From assembly GCF_022376445.1 (NCBI RefSeq), contig NW_025955392.1:1-31924 (forward strand): 31,924 nt of DNA, given 5' to 3'. Made by a program: the position numbers and the translations under genes. The notes beneath the pieces were generated by a model. The model saw nothing but the letters and a program-made list of their open reading frames with translations. It ran no database searches and had not been told where the DNA came from. Shown piece by piece: positions 10,328 to 20,439 of the stretch. Source of the DNA: Fomitopsis serialis. Lineage: Eukaryota; Basidiomycota; Agaricomycetes; Polyporales; Fomitopsidaceae. Within the stretch, counting starts at the first letter, position 1. Each line of letters begins with the position of its first letter.

Positions 10328-13300
10328 CTACTGTACTTCTTCTGGAGTGGTAAGTAGAACGCATACACGGCTTTGGTCAGTGTCCAAGTATATAAATAAT
10401 ATAAAATAAAATCAGCTCACCATCGTCATCGTTTTCAGCCGACAAGTCTTGTGGGTCAAGCTCAGCAGTTTCCTGTTCAGCTGAACGTTCATACATACCG
10501 TGTTAAAATGTGTAGTTAAGGTGAACAGATCAACTTACCTCCGGGTTTCCCAGCCAATGGAGACGGCTTCGACGACAGCTGCTTCGAGAACGACGGCTTG
10601 GACCCGGTCCGAGACAGCTTCGACCCGGACGGCTTCGACGATGGAGGCTTCGACGATGGAGGCTTTGACGCAGATGGCTTCAAACCGGACGACGTCGACG
10701 CGGACGGGTTCGACGCGGACGGGTTCGACGCAGACGGGTTCGACGCAGACGGGTTCGACGCAGACGGGTTCGACGCAGACGGGTTCGACGCAGACGGGTT
10801 CGACGCAGACGGGTTCGACGCGGATTCGTTCGACGCGGATTCGTTCGACGCGGACGGCTTCGACGTGGACGGCTTCGACGCAGACGGCTTCGACGCGGAC
10901 GGCTTCGACGCGGACGGCTTCGACGCGGACGGCTTCTTCACAGACGCTGCTGCGTTGCTAGGGGTAACCTCGACGACCTCGACGTCACTCCAGGATATGA
11001 ACTGTTCTTCTGCACCGCTATTACCGTCACCTTCGTCTGCCTCATCCTTCAACTTCGAGGCCTTCTGTTCATCGACCAGTGCGCTGCATTGACAATAAAC
11101 CCTGATCGACTGACAGCCATGGTAGGCAACTTACCTGATGTTAGTCCAGATTAACGTCTTCATGGACTCATAAGCCTCCGGGGCATTCCGCTCGAATTGA
11201 TCTAGTACGCCCATGATATTGGCCCACCTATCAATATGTCAGCAATAAGTCATGCCTAGATAGCAGTGATAAAACACTCGCTTGGGCGCATACGTCTTGT
11301 TTGTGAAGTGATGCTTCCCAGTCACTATGTCTACCAACGCGGCCTCAAGCTATATTGATCAGCATAAATCACTTGTTTAGTTGCAGAGTGCTTACCGCAT
11401 TGCAGACGAGAGCAATGAGGTTGTTAGGAACCTCGGCAAACCGGTCGTAAGCCGCTACAGAGGCAGAATCCCTGGAGCCATGGAACCAATGCTGAACCAT
11501 GACGTCGGAGATCGCTCTGTGGTGGAAGGGTTTCTTGCGATTCACAAAGCTCGCCTGTGTGCCATCAAGAACGTACATGAGCCCTTATATTTGATTCGCT
11601 TACCTTTGTGTCGACCTCATAAGCGTCGTTCGCCTGCCAGGCAATGTCGATGTCACCAAAGATGAAGTTCGGCAGTGAGAACTTCCCCTGCATGTTGCAT
11701 TTGAGAAGGAACGTTGCCGCGGCAACTCTGCGCTGTGTCGAGAGGCCGCCGAGGGCATAGGCATTCTCAACCACGGTCGTCGCCTTCTTCTTGACCTCGT
11801 TACGGAGCTGACATGCGCCCGTCCACACCTACACCGCCAGACACAGCTGCTATGAATTGATCAAAACAATGAATCAATGTGCTTACCACGTTGGCGACAT
11901 CGCCGCGAAGACGGTTGGTTCCTCGGGCGCCCAGAACCTTGAAGCCACTCGAGAGGTATGATATCTTCTTCCCATTTTCGGCGCGATGAGCTCGAGCATC
12001 CCTTATTGCACGCTTGATGAGCGTGTGTTTGACGGGCAGCTGGCTACTGTTCTGCATTTTCTCGGACGTCCATGCGTGTTCTAGAGAGAGGCGGAGTCGG
12101 AGGTACATCTGTGAGCAGGTGACGATGGGCTTGACGGTCTCGGGCAGATCTCTGGCTTGTGCTCGGCGGCGTCGTCCTACGGACTTCCCTTCGTTCGAGT
12201 TGCCGCGACCACGACGACCCCCCTTGCCTTTGGAACGCTGGCTCTTGTGCTTCGGAGCCTTGACAACCTGCAAATCGTGGTATTTTCAAGTAGTAAACGT
12301 GGGACGGTGACTTACGATCACTTCATCATCACTGTCATTTTCCATCTCTTTGCCCTCACTGCCTTCCTCCTGGTCGCCGTCACTGCCCGACTCGTAGCTT
12401 GCGGCATCGTCATCATCATCATCGTCGTCATCCTCCCTCCCCATCTCACTCTCCGAACCGGTGTCGCTGTCCAGCCAGTCGATCGCCTTCTTCTTCTGGT
12501 CGATCGCCTTGCCCTTGTCCTTCTTCCTGTCGACCACCTTGTGCTCATTCTACGTCAGATCAAGATGAACAAATGAGATGAGAATATTACTTATCTTCCT
12601 TGGAGGCGAATCAATGACAACCGCGTCCATACGCCAGACCTTCTTGCTTTTGGCAGGCTGCGTGAGAGCGGTGCGACCGTCATCAGGGATCTTCTTCGAC
12701 GCGCGCGTTGACTTCCTAGTTTCCTTGTCCTGTGCAGCTGCCGATCCAGCACCTATAAAACCAAAAACAGATTAGTATATGAGTTAATGATAGACCGGCG
12801 TACCTAGAGTCCCAGCCAGGCTCAGCTCGTCTTGGTCGAGCATAGGCTGAGTATCGTTCATGGTCCTGTCTTCGTGGTCACTCTCAACGTCCCTCGTCTT
12901 TCTCTTGCCGTACGCAGGCTTGGGTTTAGGTTTAGCTTGCAATCAACCTATATCAGTTGCATAGCTATAACCATTTGATAGCACTCACCGCGCGGAGGGC
13001 GTTCATCTGGCTCGACTATCTTCGCCTCCACCTCCCCGTCCTCCTCGATAAGCTGGTCACGGTCTTCGTCGTCGCTGCTATTGATCACGATGCTCTTCTT
13101 CAGCTTCTTGCGTCTCGGCTGCTCGTCGTCATCCTCCTGGTTCGCGCTGTCTTCCGCGCCGCCTTCCGCGCCGCCGCCTTCCACGTCGTCTTCCACGTCG
13201 TCTTCCACGCCGTCTTCCACGCCGTCTGCCGCTCCTTCTTCCTCCTCGCTGTCCTCCTCTGCATCTCCGCGAGACGCATCTTCCGCCAGCACCATGGCTG

Positions 13301-13672
13301 TACTCGTCTTCTGTATGTCTACGTATACGTGAAATAAGTTCGAATTAGTTTGACAGTGAGAGTGAAAAGCTTACTCGACCTGCGGTCTGCGACCGCCTGC
13401 TTCTGCGCTTGCTCCATTTTTGCTCTCAGGAGGTCGTACATCTTCTTCTCGGAAGGCGACAGGACGTCGCCCTGAGAGGCCTTGCCATCCCCTACCAGTG
13501 TCTCTTGCCTGGGACGTTTGGAGCCCGTGGCGACTTCCTTCAAGCCTTTCGTGGCGCTTGACTTTTTGGATGTCGTGGTTGACTTGGGCGCAGCCTTCCT
13601 AGCCTTGGGCTTCGCAGTCTGCTGGCTTGTTGACTGGCGTGCGGCGTTGCGTGCGGACTGACGAGGAGGCAT
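10328..13672 (-). CDS. DUF6532-type protein, 13 exons, about 900 residues
   Basis: The proposed start is ATG at 13670-13672, beginning MPPRQSARNAARQS. Exons on the minus strand: 13672-13375, 13318-12989, 12935-12804, 12752-12591, 12549-12316, 12267-11887, 11828-11604, 11554-11396, 11349-11276, 11227-11135, 11083-10539, 10480-10421 and 10341-10328. The first 385 residues are basic and acidic low complexity with a run of nine aspartates, as in nuclear proteins. Residues about 440-696 form the globular part (GFKVLGARGTNRLRGDVANV, NRKKPFHHRAISDVMVQHWF, AEVPNNLIALVCNA, APKRVWANIMGVLDQFERNA), which matches my memory of DUF6532. A pentapeptide array (PSASK/PSASN) follows. All junctions hold phase except exon 4 to exon 5, which is off by one base: either a missed splice site or a frameshift. 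The DUF6532 function is unknown. Confidence 0.62.
10694..10935. repeat. 15-bp coding minisatellite, about 16 units
   Basis: The unit, for example GACGCAGACGGGTTC on the plus strand, is repeated in frame. On the minus strand it encodes the PSASN/PSASK pentapeptide of the DUF6532-type protein. On the plus strand the same array gives an uninterrupted DADGF pentapeptide frame (10598-11092). Unit variants cluster (GGGTTC in the left part, GGCTTC in the right part), suggesting local expansion by slippage or unequal exchange. Confidence 0.85.
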
Positions 13673-14044
13673 GTTGAAGTACTGAACGATTACAGCGAGT
13701 GATGGGTGAATGTTAGCCAGCAAGGATATGCATCAGATAACACGCCGCGTGAGTAGACTCCCAAGTCCGAATCGCCGCTGGGGAGGTTCGGGAAGGCTTC
13801 CGCCGGCGGTCGTGGTAGGGCGAGATTCTTCCGATGATAGAGACTGCACGCATGGGACTGTTCGAGGTTCTGGAAGAGTCGTGGGACCATATTGGTCGCG
13901 CCGAGCTGATAGAGTTCTCGAGCTGTTCAAGTGTTTCGGGTTTCGTTACTTATCCTGTACTTGATTGTAATATGTAGCATCGTAGACTTGGTTTCATTAA
14001 CGTAGTACTACTACAATGATAATGGTCAATAGGTTCGGTTCGTT

Positions 14045-17000
14045 CTATCTGAAATGATCATTGGAAACCCAGCCATTGCGATCATCAGCCGTCCACTTCG
14101 ACATCTCTCTGTCTGTGTGTAAAACAATGGAGGAACGACATCCAGTATAGTGTAAATTGAAATGGGTGAGTTTGCAGGATGGAAAAACGACTAGATCTCC
14201 ATGTCGAAGCGGAATGACTATTCCCGCCTCGAACAGGCATAACTCACCACCTGAAAAATCTCCAATGGGCAAGACGAGGCAAACACTGTCGTCCTTACTG
14301 TCTCTGTGTGCTCGGGTGACCACGTTCAAGTTGACCACTAGGCCTACGAACGGATTAACCACTGACACATTATTACCAGGTAGAATTGAGGCGGTAGCTT
14401 CGAGGCGTTCATATTCCATCGGTAAGACTGTTTGAAGCTAGAACAATGTGGCTTAGGCACTCTCATCATGAGAATCACTGACGTGTATGCTCACCTTTTC
14501 ATCTATCCAACTGAAGACGTCTGCAAATATATTCTTGAGGGACTGGTAAATTGCCTGGTGGTCTTCCATGTCCTTAGACACGTACGGTACGAATTGACCA
14601 TGATTCGTACGCATACAACCCGCTCTGCTCAGCAAGGCAGGAGGTATGTCCGCAGGCGCAGAATGACCCTGCAGTGAACTCTGTGATGAGCACAACACGA
14701 CGACTGGATATAAATTTAATGTACACACCGATGTACAGTGACGATTGTACCACGAAAAATGGATCGCCTCGAACGTTCTCTCTCCATTCGCAGAGTTTGA
14801 GTCGATTGGCTTGAATGGGTCCGAATCGAAGCAGGCGACAAGTCCATCCATCAAGTTCCGCTTCATGGCGTCCGGCATTGAAGTGCAGATACTCGCGATC
14901 AATCCATTATCCCGCCCTCGTATATTAAGAGCATCCCTGCAATGGGGATGCACATTTGTACACAGAATGAATGAGACTAACAATGCTCACGATATGAGGT
15001 TCATGGGAACACGAACAAATGCATCTTGGCTAATTCTCTCCCCATCCTTGTACGTTTCCTGAAGCTTTATTGAATGTACATGAATCAGTTGATGTCGGTG
15101 GAATAACATTCGACACTCTACCTGAGACTGAAGGTCTTCAATACTGACGGGCACGATTGCTTTACGAGCCCATGAACGAGCTGTCTCTGTCCAGGCAATG
15201 TTTTGGGCTTTGTCACGAGGAGCCGGGTATCGTAGGTTGTTCTTCTTTTCAGGGTCATAAGACGTGATGATGACAGGGATAGGCGGCGTCGGCGCCGTCG
15301 CTTCGAAAGTTGACTGAGGCGAAGAATGAGGCAACCAGTGCGGCGATGATAGCGGTGACGATAGCTGCGACGATAGCGGTGACGATAGCTGCGACGATAG
15401 CTGCGACAATGTCATTACTGGGGTCAATGGTGATAGAGATAGAGGATTCAGGGACTGTGATAGTGGCGACAGTCGAGATGGTTGCTGAATAGGAGAGGCA
15501 GCTCGCAAAACGCCTTGGCCATACGACTGCCACACGCTCTTCAGCCTCGGAACAAGGCTGAACGTGCTGCAAAAGCCAGTGAATACATTGAACTTGCAAG
15601 TGCAGACGGCACATACTTGGATTTGAGACCATCAAAATATGCGTCATTCTCCTCAAGACTTCCTATTCTGACGGTGGATACAGGGAAAAGGTCGTCCAGC
15701 ATGGTTGGATAGTGCCTGTGCAAGTTAGATATGGAAGGGATGATGATCTCCTTCACTAGATGTCCCGCTCGCGAGTCTGCATTGCAGATGAGCTGGTACC
15801 GAATGATTAACAGAACGTAAACATACCATCAGGCCATCGCAGCATATTGCCTATTTCCTGGGCTGAATGGCCATCCACCGCTCCTAAAGGAACTCTGAGG
15901 TTCTGCACGGCGATCAGGATGAGCATGTACACTGAGCCTGGTCGATGTTGTTGAGCATGTGTCCAAAATGACAGCGCTGCATAGCTTACCTCCTCCCGCC
16001 GCAAAGGCAAACTTGCTGCCTTGAGAAATCCAATCTAGGAATGTTCTCTTGGCAACCCTGGTCGTTGTTTGCAGCTCGGTGCGCCAAATGTCAGTGTTTG
16101 TGAGGTCCGGATCAGCTCGTCGCAAGCTTGCGAAAATGGCAATAATTCGAACGTAAGTGCGTCATTCACTGAGATTAGTAGGCCTGTACCCACTCGCTAC
16201 ATCTGACTGCCAGCTGTATGAGCCTCATCATCACGACGATATCAGAGGTTGCCTTGTCTTTGAATGCGAGAGTGCATCGTTGGCAAGTGTTTTCAATGAC
16301 TCGTCACCGGCGAAACGAGGAACATTGGCGTTTGTACTGCTAATGCCGTGTTGCATGGACTCGCAACAGTCCACAATCGCTTGCTCCGTCAAGTTGCTTG
16401 TGAGGTTCGTGAAGAATTTGTGAACGGTGGCCTTCGAAGACTGTGACGGTGCTGCTTGCTGATCGGATTCCCATACCAGAGATGGTGCGGCGCCCTGAAG
16501 ACAAAAAGGAACCCCTCCACGCCAGCATGGCGAGCGGGAACGCCTGCGCAGGACGTTACGCCGCTGAGAAGATCGCCCGGCAGGATTTCCCTCTTCACGC
16601 GCATACGGTGTCTTTCGTTGGCATGACCGCGTCTGCCTGGTTGGCCCCACCGTGCCCTGGCCTAAGGTATCGCTGGTCTGAGAGGACATTTGTTGAACTA
16701 CTTGTGTTCAATAGAGGACTAACGATACAGAAATCACAGAGCTTACCAGCCTCGTTGTCTGCATTGTTTTCCGGCAACACTTGATTCCGCAGACGTCGAG
16801 TTTCTGAACGTGTCTGGCGTTGATCTGCAACTGCCGATGTTCCAGTGTCCACTGCACAATAAGAATATTGATCAGTGATGCTCTTCGAAAAGCAATTATG
16901 TCTGTACCTGTCTGAACCGAAGTGGGAACATTTGCAACGTCTTGTAATCGATCCAGTAAGTTCTTCAGAACTTGATTTAGGTTGGGAGTGTTGTTGAGCA

Positions 17001-17064
17001 GCTGGACTAAACAACACTGCTCAATGGCATTGATGGAATGATTGACAGCGTTCGAACCAGCCAT
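14045..17064 (-). CDS. TET/JBP-like 2-oxoglutarate/Fe(II) dioxygenase, 12 exons, 803 residues
   Basis: Exons on the minus strand: 17064-16908, 16851-16747, 16697-16308, 16257-16194, 16126-15990, 15937-15827, 15776-15617, 15566-15122, 15058-14991, 14936-14729, 14668-14495 and 14437-14045. Every junction keeps phase, giving an uninterrupted protein. The last exon (residues about 674-803) is a double-stranded beta-helix oxygenase domain. It holds an iron-binding HxD in AHRDSKDD (His717, Asp719), GDFSGGELCLFE, a distal His near 765 in THFNLHY, and the presumed 2-oxoglutarate-binding Arg near 774 in CRSSIVLHTD. The preceding region (APADIPPALLS, MRTNHGQFVPYVSKD, WIDEKLQTVLP) matches the fungal family. 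Residues about 380-480 are a Ser/Pro/Leu-rich linker. Family members oxidise 5-methylcytosine or thymine in DNA; the substrate here is inferred only. The exon 11 acceptor could also be at 14680. Confidence 0.8.
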
Positions 17065-17369
17065 ATTGCGTTTAGAGGTGAGCAGAGCAAACTTGAGACG
17101 CAGTGATACCAGAGAGCATGAGACCGACTTCATGAGACGCCCAACAAGTCTAGCCCATGTCTGTTCTGCGTGGAGGCTGTGATTCAATCCAACACGACTC
17201 GGATCTGATGCATAGCAGTATAAATGTATATACATTCAGAAACGACGCTGCTGGTATACGGACACGAAAACATGGACACGAAAACGATAGCGATGATAGC
17301 GAAATAGCGATGCGAAATAGCGATGCGAGATGCGAAATAGTGATGCGATGGACAAACGGTGATGTATGA

Positions 17370-19331
17370 TTACCTTGGCCTCTGCCGAGCCTCACTCCTC
17401 AGCGTACGTCCAGTTGCGAGGGCGTACTCATTAGCATCCGCCATGCCACGCGGCTGCTCAAACGAGCTCTTCGCAGAGCTGCCACTGCCGCTGGGCTCAG
17501 AGCTCGACAACTCCTCCTCCGGGAAGTCTTCAACTTTCAATCGGGGAGGCTGCCGCGGCTTTGGAGGCGGCGGCGGCGACGGCGTGTTGAAGCGCTGCCT
17601 CTTCCTGAAGTCCGCGAGGGCTTGCTCATCCCCGTCAGCCACATCGTCGTCGAGCACGCGCTTGAGGGTCTCCATGACCCGCCGATACTGCGAACGCTCC
17701 TCTGCGTCGTTGAGCGTGGCCGCATTGTTGGTCTCCACGCGGTAGGTGTGCCTGCTCCAATCATCTTGAGCTTTCTGTCGCACGCCGACCTGGATGTCTC
17801 GAATAAACGACGGGATGGGATCAGGAATCGGTGGATCATCGAAGGTGAGGTCGTCCGCAACGTCGGATTCTTTCAGCTCATTCAAAACGCTCTTGTCCCG
17901 CGTCTGTTCTGCCTCCATAAGGATGGCTAGAACTCGCTGGTTGTGCGCGACTGCGCGAATTCTGATGATGGCCTCTCGGTACCTGCGTAGCGCATGATCG
18001 TGGGCTATGAACGCCTCTGAACCCGCTTCGTAATGATGCTGGATGGGCTGCTAAAGCTTCAGTGACGATTGTACAAGAGGGAATGACCGACACTCACCAC
18101 GCCGTACTTCCATACTACCCAATCTCTCGCGTTGTGGTACTCTTTCAGACATCGCGCCACGTCCTCACGTTCCTCCGGTAAGAACATAAACCACTGTGCC
18201 TTTACCCTCTTGATGAGCACTCGGTCCCCGCGCTTCCAGCCGGTGGATATGACGTCGTTCGCCGCGCCGCCCCCCTTGATGAATCCGCCAGAGTCGGGGG
18301 CCGCATGTTCAGCGTCGGGCTCTATGAAGTCTTCGGTGTCGATGTTAATGCCGGTGAATAGGAGGGGATCGGTCGATCGCTAACGCCCATGGAGACACCC
18401 ATCTGCAGAGCATGTCAAGGATGCAATATTGAACGAAGTTGATTAGCTACGTACCTGGCCCACCATGTCATCGACACTCTGGGTGAACGATGTCTCCGTG
18501 ACACCCGTGTCCCGCGCGACGTAGATCAGATCGCCGTCTGGAAGGCGCCGAGTGGTGGATATCGAAAGCACCGAGTCGGGCGTATGCCCTATGTTGTCGG
18601 TTATGAGTCCTCGAGCCCCGTCTATCGATATAGCTTGATGCTGTTTGACTTGGACCGATTCGGTGTAGCGGTTCACCATCGAGTCGTTCACAATTTGGTG
18701 CAAACTCGTGGGAGAATAAATGTCGAGCGTAGCCATGACCGGATCGTAAAAGAACCTAATGAAAGGTCAATATGAGCATGGTGAGAATACAACGAAGCTT
18801 ACGAAAGGGAGTGTACAATATACGTGTGTTGTTCGAGGTACGTCTTCGTTTCTTGCCAGTCTTGCTCTGTTATGTGGTGGCGGCGGATGTGACGGTCGTA
18901 GATGAGCGGGAAGTCAATTGAGTCCAACAAATCACCGAAGATTTTATCGGCGAGGTCCCACAACCGAACGGAGTCGCGCTGATCTTGTATGTCCTTGTAG
19001 CGCGGTTCAAGCACTGGGGAGGAGAGCGTGGCACCGCTCGCAGAGGCCCCGCTCGCAGAGGAGGGCGGTGAGGAGGGGAAAGGAGCGACTGCAATATGGG
19101 TGGGGTGGTGAGGCTATCGATTAGGAGATGCAGTAGGGACTTACCTTGCGTATACGTATCCGTATCCGTATCTCCTTGCCAGATGTCTTGGTCGAAGAGG
19201 GTAGGCAGATCCTTTGAGTGTTGGCTGGCAGGGTGGGCGTAGTCAATGAAGTGACTGTCGTCTGAACTGGAGTCCACACTGCCAGTGGCAATGTGGGGAC
19301 GACGACCGTGAATGTAGCGTATCGAGGGCAT
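17370..19331 (-). CDS. unrecognised conserved-looking protein, 5 exons, 578 residues
   Basis: Exons on the minus strand: 19331-19145, 19088-18803, 18755-18455, 18379-18098 and 18050-17370, all joined in phase by introns of 47-75 nt. Start chosen: the ATG beginning MPSIRYIHGRRPH. Residues 1-62 are Ser/Asp-rich. Residues about 90-350 look globular (LWDLADKIFGDLLDSIDFPL, DPVMATLDIYSPTSLHQIV, RLPDGDLIYVARDTGVTE, GWKRGDRVLIKRVKAQW). Residues about 355-425 look helical and possibly coiled coil (ALRRYREAIIRIRAVAHN). The tail is proline-rich (PSPPPPPKPRQPP) and acidic. I do not recognise any domain. It is the first gene of a same-strand trio with the dioxygenase and the DUF6532-type gene, and is divergent from the Plavaka transposase. 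That suggests it travels with them, perhaps as an accessory or DNA-binding cargo protein. Confidence 0.65.
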
Positions 19332-20430
19332 GTTAGAGGCAATCGCGAGAGTGAGGAGAGCCGACTGACAGAAAGAAGTCGTTATGTAAAGTGCAATCCG
19401 GAGCATAGCGGAGCATAGCCTATCTTTTCATGTGCGCCACCAGAATCGGCCACCAACTGAGGCCGACAGTCCCCAGTCAATCACAGAATGCACATGTGAG
19501 ATAGAACGCGGGCACTGTTCGAATTCCTATGCACAGAAGGTCATGAAGAACGAACGCAGGTCATGCAACGATGACCCGGAGTTATCTCAATTCACAGACT
19601 CACCACAAATCATTGGCACAGTGCAATATTAATGCGACGGCCGGTACTATCCTTATCTCATCCGCATGGCTCACGCGCAATTGTCACCTGTCTCTGCGAC
19701 GAACCAAAGTCCAGGCAGGTCAGTGAATGCGCTCAAGAATCACATCATCTGTCCTCTGACGCATGACGCACAGTGAACCGACCCTCAAGAATAATTCTGT
19801 CTGCAGAGAACATGATCGCCGCGCTCATTTTCCTTTCTGGGATGAGTGCGGCCTCACCGCACTCATTCCAATAAGGAATGCGATCAGAGGCCAAAAAACT
19901 GGTATGTGTTCTGGGTGTTGTTATGTGAGGTAGGGCGCGGTAGGTTGGAAAAGATCTCTGTGTACTTACGTCCAGAAAGTCGATGTATAGGATGCAGGGC
20001 AAGCCAATTGAATGGGCATTGAACGGCATGCAGACGCTGAGGCGCCGTTCTTCTAACATTCTAGAGATCATACCACACCCGGAATTGAGGTGGTGAGTGG
20101 AACAACGGTGAGGGCAGTCAATCTAAACGCACCAGAACATCGAGTCTTGAATTCAATGGTCTCCAGAGATGCGTTCACAGTTGCAGAGACAAAGCAAGAA
20201 TGTCAAGAATGGAGTGCTTGGAAGCAAGTATGTGTGACCCTGAGCAAGACGTAAGATGCATGTGCGCCCTGGCGTTCGTGGCGTTTCTGGCGTCTGAACG
20301 CCGCAATTCTGCTGGACTCTTTCGAACCAATTATCACGCTAAGTACCAGGTCATTGCGAGCGCAGTGAGCAGTTGTTTGATCTGATATTGTGTCATTACG
20401 ATCTCACTGAAGTCGTACCAGGCCTGTAGG
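19332..20430. promoter_or_regulatory. divergent intergenic region between the unknown gene and the transposase
   Basis: About 1.1 kb separates two divergently read genes, so it probably holds both promoters. No long coding frame or repeat is evident. It contains one perfect hairpin (19842-19866). I see no convincing TATA box close to either start. Confidence 0.4.
19842..19866. repeat. perfect 10-bp hairpin, 5-base loop
   Basis: ATGAGTGCGG at 19842-19851 pairs with CCGCACTCAT at 19857-19866 around CCTCA. It lies in the middle of the divergent intergenic region, where it could be a protein-binding palindrome, though chance or a decayed repeat end is possible. Confidence 0.5.
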
Positions 20431-20439
20431 TCATGAGCA

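Noticed and set aside
12318..12548. Alternative Arg/Met-rich frame in the DUF6532-type gene
   Set aside because: The neighbouring frame gives the poly-aspartate acidic stretch and splices in phase to the next exon.
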